This document shows positions 7,638-14,656 of a DNA stretch of 18,875 nt, one piece after another. Made by a program: the position numbers and the translations under genes. The notes under the pieces are model-generated. The model was not told where the DNA came from and searched no databases. It saw nothing but the letters and a program-made list of their open reading frames with translations. Source of the DNA: CAYMUC01 sp964393535. Its GTDB lineage: Bacteria; Actinomycetota; Acidimicrobiia; Acidimicrobiales; Ilumatobacteraceae. Location: assembly GCA_964393535.1 (NCBI GenBank), contig CAYMUC010000059.1, positions 1-18,875 of the forward strand, in the 5' to 3' direction. How positions within the stretch are numbered: position 1 is the first letter of the stretch; every line of letters begins with the position of its first letter.

Positions 7638-9926
7638 GTGACCCGTCGTTCTCGGATCGTTCGACCTGCTGCCATGTGGTGGGCGATGGCGGTGGTCGCC
7701 AGCGGTGTGTGCACGGCCGGTCTTGCCACGACGGTGAGCGCCGCTTCGACCCCCGACGCCACGCCGGCGGGCGAGCAGCAGTATCTGGTGCGCTTTCACG
7801 ACGCATCACGAGTTGATCCCCTCGCCCAGGCCTGGTCGTTGGCCTCCACACAGATGGCGGTGGCTCGCTACGGGGCACGCATCGAGGCGACCCTGCGCTC
7901 GGTGTTTCCCGGAGCAGTCGTGGCAGCCGACGCCGAAGCGATGGCCGAACTCGCAGCCGATCCCCGGGTGGCCGAGATCGAGCCGGTCAGCACCTTCCGG
8001 CTCGACACCACCCAGACCGATCCACCCTGGGGTGTCGACCGCATCGACCAACGTGCGCTCCCCCTGTCGTCGACCTTCACCCCGCAGGCCACGGGCCGTG
8101 GAGTGCGGGTGTACGTGGTCGATTCGGGCATCAACCCCGGCCATGTGGATTTCGGCAGCCGAGTGACGGCGGGATTCGACGCCTTCAGCCTCAGCGGTGA
8201 TGGCCGGCTCGACTGCAACGGCCACGGCACCCACGTGGCGGGCACTGTGGGCGGCACCACCTACGGCGTCGCCAAGCAGGCCACACTCGTCCCGGTGCGC
8301 ATCGGCGAATGCGGCGACAGCGTGTCGTCGGCGAACATCGTGCGGGGTCTCGACTGGGTACTCACCGAGCACGACCGCGTCGGTGGGCCGGCGGTGGTGA
8401 ACATGAGTCTCGGCGGCGACGGATCGAGACTGCTCGACGACGCCGTGGCGCGAGCACTGGCCGACGGTCTCGTGGTGGTGACGGCGGCGGGCAACGAGGG
8501 GGTGGAGGCCTGCGACAGGTCTCCGGCCCGCTCGCCGGCAGCATTGACGGTGTCGGCGGTCGACCGCAGCGACCGTCGCCCGAGTTGGGCCAACTACGGC
8601 CAATGTGTGGATCTGTTCGCACCGGGTGACGGCATCGTGTCGGCGTCCTACCTGGTCTCCAACGGCAGTCGCATCATCAGCGGTACCTCCATGGCCGCGC
8701 CCCACGTGTCAGGTGCAGCCGCCGTGTTGCGTTCATCGCAGCCAGGTCTCTCGGCGCGCCAGGTGATGGCCGCACTGCTCACCCAGGCCACCGCCGACGT
8801 GGTGGCCAGTCCGGGCACCGGTTCCCACAACCGCTTGCTGTACCTGGACCCCACCACCACGCCGGTGCCCGCCCCGCCGGCCAATGACGCCTTCGCTGCA
8901 GCGTCGGTCATGAGCATCGGACCCTCGGTGACGGTGACCGGCACCAACATTCCCGCTACGGCCGAGGCAGGTGAACCCGTTCACGCCGACAGTGGCGGCG
9001 GACAGTCGGTGTGGTGGCGGTTCACCGCACCCTCCGATGGGAGAGTGACGCTCACCACCCAGGGTTCCGACTTCGACACCGTGCTGGCGGTGTACCGGGG
9101 TTCCTCGGTGGCCAATCTCACTCGGGTGGCGTCCAATGACGACATCGTGGACGGCGTGAACCGCGTCAGCCAACTGAGTTTCGACGCTGTGGGTGGCGTC
9201 ACCTACCGCATCGCCGTCGATGGTTGGGCGGGTTCCTGGGGTGCCATCCGACTGGTCATGACCACGCCCTGGTCGCAAGGTTCCACACCTGAACCCGAAC
9301 CCCCGACTCCAGCGCCCACGCCGTCGCCGTCGCCGTCGCCGGGCGGACTCATCACCACACTCACCCCCACCCGCATCCTCGACACCCGCACCACCGGCGT
9401 CCGCGTCACCACCACCCCCACACGCCTACGCGTCACCGGCCGCAACGGACTCCCCACCACCGGCGTCACCGCCGTCGCCCTCAACGTCACCGCCACCGGC
9501 ACCACCGGCACCGGCTACGCCACCATCTACCCCTGCGGCACCCCACCCAACACCAGCAACCTCAACTTCACCCTCGGCCAAGACATCCCCAACGCCGTCA
9601 TCGCACCCCTCGCCACCAACGGCGACCTCTGCCTCACCGCCAGCACCCCCACCCACCTCATCATCGACCTCTCCGCCTGGTTCGCCACCAACGCCGGCCT
9701 CACCACCCTCACCCCCACCCGCATCCTCGACACCCGCACCACCGGCGTCCGCGTCACCACCANNNNNNNNNNNNNNNNNNNNNNNNNNNNNNNNNNNNNN
9801 NNNNNNNNNNNNNNNNNNNNNNNNNNNNNNNNNNNNNNNNNNNNNNNNNNNNNNNNNNNNNNCCTCACCGCCAGCACCCCCACCCACCTCATCATCGACC
9901 TCTCCGCCTGGTTCGCCCGCGGCTAG
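7638..9926 (+). CDS. Secreted subtilisin-like serine protease with PPC-like domain and C-terminal tandem repeats (contains assembly gap)
   Basis: Numbering is from the GTG start. Residues 1-35 form a signal peptide: VTRRSRIVRP, a hydrophobic core, then TTVSA-AS. An I9-type propeptide covers about 45-118 (QQYLVRFHDAS...VAEIEP). The S8 catalytic domain covers about 130-405: Asp162 (VVDSG), His196 (NGHGTHVAG), oxyanion Asn286 (AAGNEG) and Ser351 (GTSMAAPH), all intact, proteinase K-like. A pre-peptidase C-terminal-like beta domain follows (NDAFAAA...VWWRFTAPSDGRVTL...VYRG...YRIAVDG), then a Pro/Ser/Thr linker (PEPEPPTPAPTPSPSPSP). The protein ends with at least two 116-residue repeats (TPTRILDTR...HLIIDLSAWF). 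A run of 100 N (9763-9862) interrupts the second repeat, so the true length is unknown. The frame continues across it. The start is uncertain: an upstream in-frame ATG at 7578 would overlap the divergent menC-like start and place 20 non-signal residues first; ATG 7674 is also possible. Confidence 0.88.
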   Translation: MTRRSRIVRPAAMWWAMAVVASGVCTAGLATTVSAASTPDATPAGEQQYLVRFHDASRVDPLAQAWSLASTQMAVARYGARIEATLRSVFPGAVVAADAEAMAELAADPRVAEIEPVSTFRLDTTQTDPPWGVDRIDQRALPLSSTFTPQATGRGVRVYVVDSGINPGHVDFGSRVTAGFDAFSLSGDGRLDCNGHGTHVAGTVGGTTYGVAKQATLVPVRIGECGDSVSSANIVRGLDWVLTEHDRVGGPAVVNMSLGGDGSRLLDDAVARALADGLVVVTAAGNEGVEACDRSPARSPAALTVSAVDRSDRRPSWANYGQCVDLFAPGDGIVSASYLVSNGSRIISGTSMAAPHVSGAAAVLRSSQPGLSARQVMAALLTQATADVVASPGTGSHNRLLYLDPTTTPVPAPPANDAFAAASVMSIGPSVTVTGTNIPATAEAGEPVHADSGGGQSVWWRFTAPSDGRVTLTTQGSDFDTVLAVYRGSSVANLTRVASNDDIVDGVNRVSQLSFDAVGGVTYRIAVDGWAGSWGAIRLVMTTPWSQGSTPEPEPPTPAPTPSPSPSPGGLITTLTPTRILDTRTTGVRVTTTPTRLRVTGRNGLPTTGVTAVALNVTATGTTGTGYATIYPCGTPPNTSNLNFTLGQDIPNAVIAPLATNGDLCLTASTPTHLIIDLSAWFATNAGLTTLTPTRILDTRTTGVRVTTXXXXXXXXXXXXXXXXXXXXXXXXXXXXXXXXXXLTASTPTHLIIDLSAWFARG
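9349..9923 (+). repeat. 348-bp tandem repeat encoding 116-residue C-terminal modules of the protease
   Basis: The unit begins again 348 bp later: bases 9360-9414 and 9708-9762 are identical (55 of 55). On the other side of the gap, 9632-9686 and 9863-9917 are also identical (55 of 55). Each unit encodes TPTRILDTR, VTGRNGLPTTGVTAVALNVT, YATIYPCG, SNLNFTLGQDIPNAVIAPL, GDLCLTA and HLIIDLSAWF. I recall related RxLDTR...NLN..GQ..N.V...G...DxxGWF modules in many secreted actinobacterial proteins; their function is not known to me, though surface attachment is plausible. The copy number in the genome cannot be read here. Confidence 0.9.
9763..9862. other. Assembly gap (100 N placeholder)
   Basis: A run of exactly 100 N lies inside the tandem repeat. 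If exactly two repeat units exist, the missing sequence should be 217 bp (equivalent to 9415-9631), or 217 plus multiples of 348 if more units were collapsed. Both 100 and 217 leave remainder 1 on division by 3, so the frame appears intact across the placeholder. Confidence 0.97.
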
Positions 9927-9938
9927 GTCAGCCAGCAA

Positions 9939-11993
9939 TCAGGCTGCGGCGAACTGGAGCAGGCGACCGGCGATGGCGTCGAAGATGAGCGCCACACCTG
10001 GCTTGTACACATGCACGCCGTCCCACCGGTAGGCGGTGTCCACCGACAACGGTGACCCACTGCACCACTCCACCGGTCCGGGAACGAAGGTGGTCGTGTC
10101 GGGATTTCGTTCGGCCAGGGTGCGCAGCAGTTGGTTCAGATGAGCCACGCGGCTGTCATCTCCGCGCTCGGGCAGTGCCGGCACCCCCGCCCCTGGTGTG
10201 TCGATGGGTCGCATACAGGGCACTTCCAGGAGTGCCACCTTCACACCGGCTGCGGCCAGCGCGTCCACACCGCGCTGAGCCTCGCGCAGGAAGTGCACGT
10301 CGGTTCGCGGCGCGCCCACGGGCAGGGAGGTGTTCTCCCATTCCATGTCCAGCACCTCCCACGCACCGATCATCACCAGCGCCACCTCGGCCTGGGCCCG
10401 AACAGCATCGTCGGCCCAACGCTCGGGCCAGTCGGCACAGGCACTGAAGTCCTGGCGAATGCCGGGCCTGATGCTCACCGCCACGCCACGGTCGTACACA
10501 CCGCATCCGTTGATAGATCCATCGGCCACTGTGAAGAGGCTTTCGAGTCCGCTGGGCAGGTTCTTGGCGAGCGACCCCGCCTGCGAGTCGCCCACCACCA
10601 CGAGCCGTACCGGACGTTCCGGCACCACGACGGGCACGGTGACCGGTGACGGAACGGTCGCAGGCGTCGAGTCCGACACCGCCGTCGACTCCGTGGTCGG
10701 CTCAGCGGGGGGTGCGATAGTGCTGGCGGGTGTCGCTGGCGCAGCAACCGTCACCGCTGGAGCGCTCCACGCCACGTCATCGCTGGTGTCCACCGACGGA
10801 TCCACGGTGGTGGCCCCTGCCAGACCGGCCACGATGGCAGCGCCGAGAAACACCATGGACACGCTGACGCCCGCAGCAGTCGCCACACCGGCGCGCTGCG
10901 CCCGCCACGGCCGCGAGCGAACCGATACCCACCAGGTCCCGAACGCACCCTGGCGCATGGGCACCTCGACGAACCTGTACGACAGTTCGGCCACCACGAC
11001 CGTCACGGCAACGGCGGTGATGATGTCGCGCCAGTTGCCCGAGGCGGCGCCACTGAACACGATCACCGGCCAATGCCACAGGTACAGCCCGTACGATCGG
11101 CGACCCACTGCCACCAGTGCCCGATGCCCTAGCACCTGTCCAAGACGACCCGATGCCGGGTGCACCGCAGCGGCGATGAGCACCGCCGAGGCCAGGCTCA
11201 CCAGCGCCAGTCCGCCCCGGTACAGCGCCATACCGGACACCGTGAGCGTGACCATGGCCAGCGCGATGACCGCCATGGCACCCCCACCGCACACCTCCAG
11301 CACTCGCGTGGGCACTCGACCCTGCCTGCCCTCCCAGGGCCGCCACACCAGGGCCACTGCGGCCCCCACCAACAGACCCGTCGACCGCGTGGGGGTGGAC
11401 AGGTACAGCAGGTTCAGACGGTCGGTGTCGGCGCCCCAACTGGCCACGGCCGTGGCGACCATCAGTGCTGCGGCAGACCCGAACAACACCCCCGACGCCC
11501 GACGGCGTCGACCCGCAACCCGACCCAGCACAAGGGGGAACAGCACCGGCCACACCAGGTACCACTGCTCCTCCACCGCCAAGGACCACAGGTGGCGCAA
11601 CAGGGGAGGATCGGTGGGGGCGAAGTAGGGAGTGTCGACACCGAAGATCTGCCACCAGTTCGACACGTACCCCAGGGCAGGTAGCAGGTCACGACGCAGG
11701 GTGGCGGCCAGGGGGTCGGCGAACAGCAGGGCCCACACCGACACTCCCAGCGCCATGGCGCCCAGGGCCGGGAGAAGTCGTCGAGCTCGACGGATCCAGA
11801 ACGACCTCAGATCGATGGTGCCGAGACGGCTGTGCTCGTCGAGCAGGAGCGACGTGATGAGGTAGCCCGACACCACGAAGAACACCTCGACGCCGAGGAA
11901 ACCGCCCCTGAGCCAACCCCAGTCGAGGTGATACACGATGACGGCCAGCACGGCGAGACCGCGAAGGCCATCCAGGGCAGGCAGGTAGCCCAT
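9939..11993 (-). CDS. Membrane acyltransferase (acyltransferase 3) fused to SGNH hydrolase domain, OafA/OatA-like
   Basis: A 684-residue protein. The N-terminal acyltransferase-3 domain (about 1-360) has YLPALDGLRGLAVLAVIVYH with the conserved His22, FFVVSGYLIT, RRARRLLPAL and LLRHLWSLAVEEQWYLVWP, plus multiple membrane helices. One more helix lies near 375-395. A Ser/Thr/Pro/Val-rich extracytoplasmic linker (about 400-458) leads to an SGNH domain with GDSQAG (Ser470) and WDGVH (Asp658, His661), so the catalytic triad looks complete. Such fusions move acyl groups across the membrane and O-acetylate peptidoglycan or surface polysaccharide; the acceptor here is unknown. I start at ATG 11993, just before the conserved YLPALDGLRG. 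An in-frame TTG at 12038 would add 15 residues and has GGAGG 17 nt upstream, which is too far to be convincing. The gene converges on the protease with 12 bp between stops. Confidence 0.88.
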   Translation of the reverse strand: MGYLPALDGLRGLAVLAVIVYHLDWGWLRGGFLGVEVFFVVSGYLITSLLLDEHSRLGTIDLRSFWIRRARRLLPALGAMALGVSVWALLFADPLAATLRRDLLPALGYVSNWWQIFGVDTPYFAPTDPPLLRHLWSLAVEEQWYLVWPVLFPLVLGRVAGRRRRASGVLFGSAAALMVATAVASWGADTDRLNLLYLSTPTRSTGLLVGAAVALVWRPWEGRQGRVPTRVLEVCGGGAMAVIALAMVTLTVSGMALYRGGLALVSLASAVLIAAAVHPASGRLGQVLGHRALVAVGRRSYGLYLWHWPVIVFSGAASGNWRDIITAVAVTVVVAELSYRFVEVPMRQGAFGTWWVSVRSRPWRAQRAGVATAAGVSVSMVFLGAAIVAGLAGATTVDPSVDTSDDVAWSAPAVTVAAPATPASTIAPPAEPTTESTAVSDSTPATVPSPVTVPVVVPERPVRLVVVGDSQAGSLAKNLPSGLESLFTVADGSINGCGVYDRGVAVSIRPGIRQDFSACADWPERWADDAVRAQAEVALVMIGAWEVLDMEWENTSLPVGAPRTDVHFLREAQRGVDALAAAGVKVALLEVPCMRPIDTPGAGVPALPERGDDSRVAHLNQLLRTLAERNPDTTTFVPGPVEWCSGSPLSVDTAYRWDGVHVYKPGVALIFDAIAGRLLQFAAA

Positions 11994-12063
11994 GGAGGTA
12001 CGGGGGGTGGTTCCGGCGGCGTGCACGACGGAACCCAAGTGTGTCAGGCCCGAGGCCTCCGGG

Positions 12064-13347
12064 TCAGGACACCTCCACCCAATCCGCCAACAGATCCGGC
12101 ACCTGAAGGTGGGCGGGAATGCGTTCTGCGCCGATCATCTTGTCGATCCAGGCGTGGACGTGCCAGATGCGGCGCTCCTGGTAGTTGATGACCTGTGCAC
12201 CGTGGGCCGCCGACTCCATGGACCGCTGGATCGGTTCCAGATTCGAGTAGTCCTCACCCATGACCACGTCGAAGCCGGCCAGGCGTCGCTGCCACAGGTC
12301 GGCCTTGGGCAGTTCACCCACCTCACCGTCGACCGCCCAGTCGGGGGCGAACCACACGATGTCCAAGCGTGTGCGGTCGATGGCCTCGGGCCAGAACACC
12401 AGGAACGGGAAGCCGCGAGCATCGAGCGGGGTGATGAGGTTCGGAAAGATGCCGTGCGCCGGGTTCGTCGTGAAGAACAGTTCGGTGGCGCCTTGGAATG
12501 CGGGAAGGCCATCACGATCGGGGCGCCCCTGCGACACCATCTCGGGCTGCAGTGGCGTGATCATGTTCTGATGCCCGTGAGGGAACAGCATCATGACGGC
12601 ACCGCGCCCGTCGAGCGACTTGGCGACGGTGTTCGTGTGGATGGTGCGAGCGTGGTACACCTCGAGAAAGCCCTCGGCCAGCACCTTCCAGTTGCAGCCG
12701 ACGACCTCGCTCTTGGTGTCGACGATGCGGAACGGAGCTGCGCCCAACTCGTCCAGGATGGTCGGCAGTGGGTGCAGCCACTCGGCCAGCGAGATGGCGT
12801 CGTGGTCGAGGTTCACGAAGATCCAACCGTTCCACTGCTCGCAGCGCACCGACGGCAGGCCCAGTTCTTCTTTCTGCAGGCCGACGAAATCGCGTTCGTC
12901 GGGGACGCGCACCAGACTGCCGCACAGGTCGTAGCCCCACGAGTGGTATTGGCACACCAGCATGCGAGCCTCGCCGCAGGTGCCTCGCACCACCGGCGCA
13001 CCACGATGGCGACACGAGTTGTAGAACGCCCGAACCACGTCGTCGGTGCCGCGCACCAGCAAAATCGGCGCGCCGGCGATATCGCACAACTTGTAACTGC
13101 CCTGCGTGCCCAGTTCCGTGATGTGACCGGCGTACAACCAGGCCTTCTTCCAGAGGTGTTCTCGCTCGAGTTCGTAGAACTGGGGGTCGATGTAACGACC
13201 CAAGGGGATCCCGGGCAACTTGGGGAAGTCGTCGGGCGGCCCGGTGCGGTTGCGCTCGTACTCGCTGCGCTCGGCGTACATCTGGTTGAAGGCGGCGTCC
13301 ACCGTGATCCCCCTGGCTGTGCGGCCCGGCATCGGCACCGGATACAT
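12064..13347 (-). CDS. Rieske non-haem iron oxygenase, alpha subunit
   Basis: A 427-residue aromatic-ring-hydroxylating-type oxygenase. The Rieske [2Fe-2S] ligands are Cys111-x-His113 (NSCRHRGAP) and Cys131-x2-His134 (VCQYHSWGYDL). The catalytic-domain iron site is suggested by GFLEVYHARTIH, giving His231 and His236, with a later Asp (about residue 355-360 in AGFDVVMGEDYSNL) as third-ligand candidate. It would hydroxylate or demethylate an organic substrate using electrons from a separate reductase or ferredoxin, and neither is encoded nearby. The substrate cannot be told. The frame is open to 13524 but that extension overlaps the divergent TetR gene; ATG 13347 (MYPVPMPGR) or ATG 13332 (MPGRTARG) are the likely starts. 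No Shine-Dalgarno sequence is seen. A candidate operator overlaps this start. The acyltransferase lies 70 bp downstream on the same strand and may be cotranscribed by position only. Confidence 0.9.
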   Translation of the reverse strand: MYPVPMPGRTARGITVDAAFNQMYAERSEYERNRTGPPDDFPKLPGIPLGRYIDPQFYELEREHLWKKAWLYAGHITELGTQGSYKLCDIAGAPILLVRGTDDVVRAFYNSCRHRGAPVVRGTCGEARMLVCQYHSWGYDLCGSLVRVPDERDFVGLQKEELGLPSVRCEQWNGWIFVNLDHDAISLAEWLHPLPTILDELGAAPFRIVDTKSEVVGCNWKVLAEGFLEVYHARTIHTNTVAKSLDGRGAVMMLFPHGHQNMITPLQPEMVSQGRPDRDGLPAFQGATELFFTTNPAHGIFPNLITPLDARGFPFLVFWPEAIDRTRLDIVWFAPDWAVDGEVGELPKADLWQRRLAGFDVVMGEDYSNLEPIQRSMESAAHGAQVINYQERRIWHVHAWIDKMIGAERIPAHLQVPDLLADWVEVS

Positions 13348-13365
13348 GACAACGGTTATGTGATG
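13345..13365. promoter_or_regulatory. Candidate TetR operator in the Rieske/TetR divergent gap
   Basis: CATGACA and TGTGATG form an inverted repeat with 7-bp arms, one mismatch and a 7-bp spacer, in the 37-bp gap between two divergent genes. It overlaps the proposed Rieske ATG and ends 20 bp before the TetR ATG. Position and size suit a TetR dimer acting on both genes, but one short imperfect palindrome is weak evidence. Confidence 0.35.
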
Positions 13366-13384
13366 GTAGGCGCGTGGCAGACTG

Positions 13385-13975
13385 ATGTCCATGCCCCGAG
13401 TGGTGGATGCCGAACAACGCCGACGCGAACTGGTGGATCTGACGGCGCAGCAGATCGCTCTGGTGGGGTTGGACCGGGTGACGCTTCGCGAGATCGCCCG
13501 CGCCGGCGGGTGGTCGACAGGCATCGTGAGCCACTACTTCAGCGACAAGAAGGAACTGCTGTTGGCCACCTTCCGGTCACGGGCCGAGTTGGCCGGACGG
13601 CACGCCCACACCCTGGTGGAGAATGGGCGCGCCCCCTTGGAGGCCTTCCTCGAGGCGGTCCTGCCACTGGACGAGGAGCGCCTGTTGAACTGGCAGGTGT
13701 GGCTGGCCTTTTGGGGTTCCGCTGTGGGCGACCAGGAACTCAGCGCCGCGCAACAGGACCGTCACGACAGTTTCCAACGGGACCTGGTGGCGGCCCTGGA
13801 AGTTGAACGCGACCACGGCCGCCTACGCGCCGGCCTGGATCTGGAGCACGAGTCGCTCCGCCTGATCATGGTGGTCGACGGCATCGCCCTGCAGGTGGTG
13901 TTCGCTCCTGAACGCTGGCCCGACCAGGCTCAGCGACGCATGGTGACCGAACACCTGGAAGGCTTGCGCCCATGA
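13385..13975 (+). CDS. TetR/AcrR-family transcriptional regulator
   Basis: A 196-residue one-domain-pair repressor. The N-terminal helix-turn-helix is clear: RRRELVDLTAQQIALVGLDRVTLREIARAGGWSTGIVSHYFSDKKELLLATF (about residues 12-63), with the typical STGIVSHYFSDKKELL recognition helix and following helix. The remainder is an all-helical ligand-binding and dimer domain of the BetI-like type (WLAFWGSAVGD..., LRLIMVVDGIALQVVF). It probably controls the divergent Rieske gene and its own operon in response to a pathway compound; this is inferred from gene order. Two in-frame ATGs (13385, 13391) are possible starts and differ by two residues. Its stop overlaps the SDR start (ATGA), so the two are very likely one transcript with coupled translation. 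Confidence 0.9.
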   Translation: MSMPRVVDAEQRRRELVDLTAQQIALVGLDRVTLREIARAGGWSTGIVSHYFSDKKELLLATFRSRAELAGRHAHTLVENGRAPLEAFLEAVLPLDEERLLNWQVWLAFWGSAVGDQELSAAQQDRHDSFQRDLVAALEVERDHGRLRAGLDLEHESLRLIMVVDGIALQVVFAPERWPDQAQRRMVTEHLEGLRP

Positions 13976-14622
13976 CGGCGTTGTCGGGTGCGGTGGTGGC
14001 GGTGGTCGGTGCCAGTGGTGGCCTGGGGAGCGAGTTGGTGCGCCAGGCGAAAGCTCGTGGTGCCGCCGTGCTCGAGTGCGGCCGCAACGGTCCCGACGTG
14101 GCGATGGACCTGCGCAACGACGATGCGGGGGACGCCCTGGTAACCGAAGCACATCGGCGATTCGGCCGACTCGACGTCGTGATCGTGGCCTCGGGTGTGG
14201 TCGCCTTCGGCGAGTTGGCCGACACCGAGCCGATCATCGTGGAAGAACTGTTCCTGACCAACGCCATGGGACCCCTGTGGCTGGCCAGGTCGGTGCTGCC
14301 GGCCCTGACCGCCACAGGGGGGTGCTTCGCTGCCATCACCGGCGTGGTGGCCGAGACGGCGTACCCGGGCATGGCCGCCTACGGCGCCTCGAAGTCGGCA
14401 CTGTCGCATGGTTTGGCAGCCTGGCGTCGCGAGGTGCGCCGCCACGGGGTGACGGTGCTCGACGCTCGCCCACCCCACACCGAGACCGGTCTCGCCACCC
14501 GACCGTTGGCGGGCACCGCGCCTCGTATGCCCACCGGCCTGACACCCGCGCATGTGGCCGGGTGCATCCTCGACGGCATCGAAGCCGGCGACAGCGAGAT
14601 CGCCTCCAACTCCTTCATGTGA
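13972..14622 (+). CDS. Short-chain dehydrogenase/reductase (SDR) with altered catalytic Ser
   Basis: A 216-residue classical-SDR-like protein. The nucleotide-binding motif is VVGASGGLGSELV (residues 11-23), Asp46 lies in AMDLRND, and Asn97 lies in LTNAMG. The active-site YGASK gives Tyr137 and Lys141. The residue 13 before Tyr137, where classical SDRs carry catalytic Ser, is Gly124 (AITGVV), with Thr123 next to it. Activity may be altered or Thr123 may stand in. The protein is somewhat shorter than the usual 240-260 residues, with a trimmed C-terminus. It overlaps tetR by ATGA and precedes the amidohydrolase by 34 bp, so it likely oxidises or reduces a pathway intermediate; the cofactor and substrate are not determined. 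Confidence 0.85.
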   Translation: MTALSGAVVAVVGASGGLGSELVRQAKARGAAVLECGRNGPDVAMDLRNDDAGDALVTEAHRRFGRLDVVIVASGVVAFGELADTEPIIVEELFLTNAMGPLWLARSVLPALTATGGCFAAITGVVAETAYPGMAAYGASKSALSHGLAAWRREVRRHGVTVLDARPPHTETGLATRPLAGTAPRMPTGLTPAHVAGCILDGIEAGDSEIASNSFM

Positions 14623-14632
14623 CGGACGTCAC
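14619..14632. promoter_or_regulatory. Perfect palindrome between SDR and amidohydrolase genes
   Basis: GTGACG-GA-CGTCAC is a perfect inverted repeat with 6-bp arms. It overlaps the SDR stop codon and ends 24 bp before the amidohydrolase ATG. It could be an internal operator or an mRNA hairpin. It has no T-run, so a classical terminator is unlikely. It does not match the candidate site in the TetR divergent gap. Confidence 0.35.
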
Positions 14633-14656
14633 CCATGGTTGGCGGCGTGGGGCAGA

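Noticed and set aside
9349..9923. CRISPR array
   Set aside because: The 348-bp period and open reading frame show protein-coding repeats, not short repeats with spacers.
9929..9946. CAGCC-N8-GGCTG hairpin at the protease/acyltransferase convergent ends as a terminator
   Set aside because: Short stem, long loop, no T-run.
10330..11628. 432-codon plus-strand open frame opposite the acyltransferase
   Set aside because: Thr/Ala/Pro/Arg-rich shadow; the minus-strand gene carries clear acyltransferase and SGNH motifs.
11992..13806. 604-codon plus-strand open frame over the Rieske gene
   Set aside because: Antisense to a gene with intact Rieske and iron ligands, and runs out of frame through tetR.
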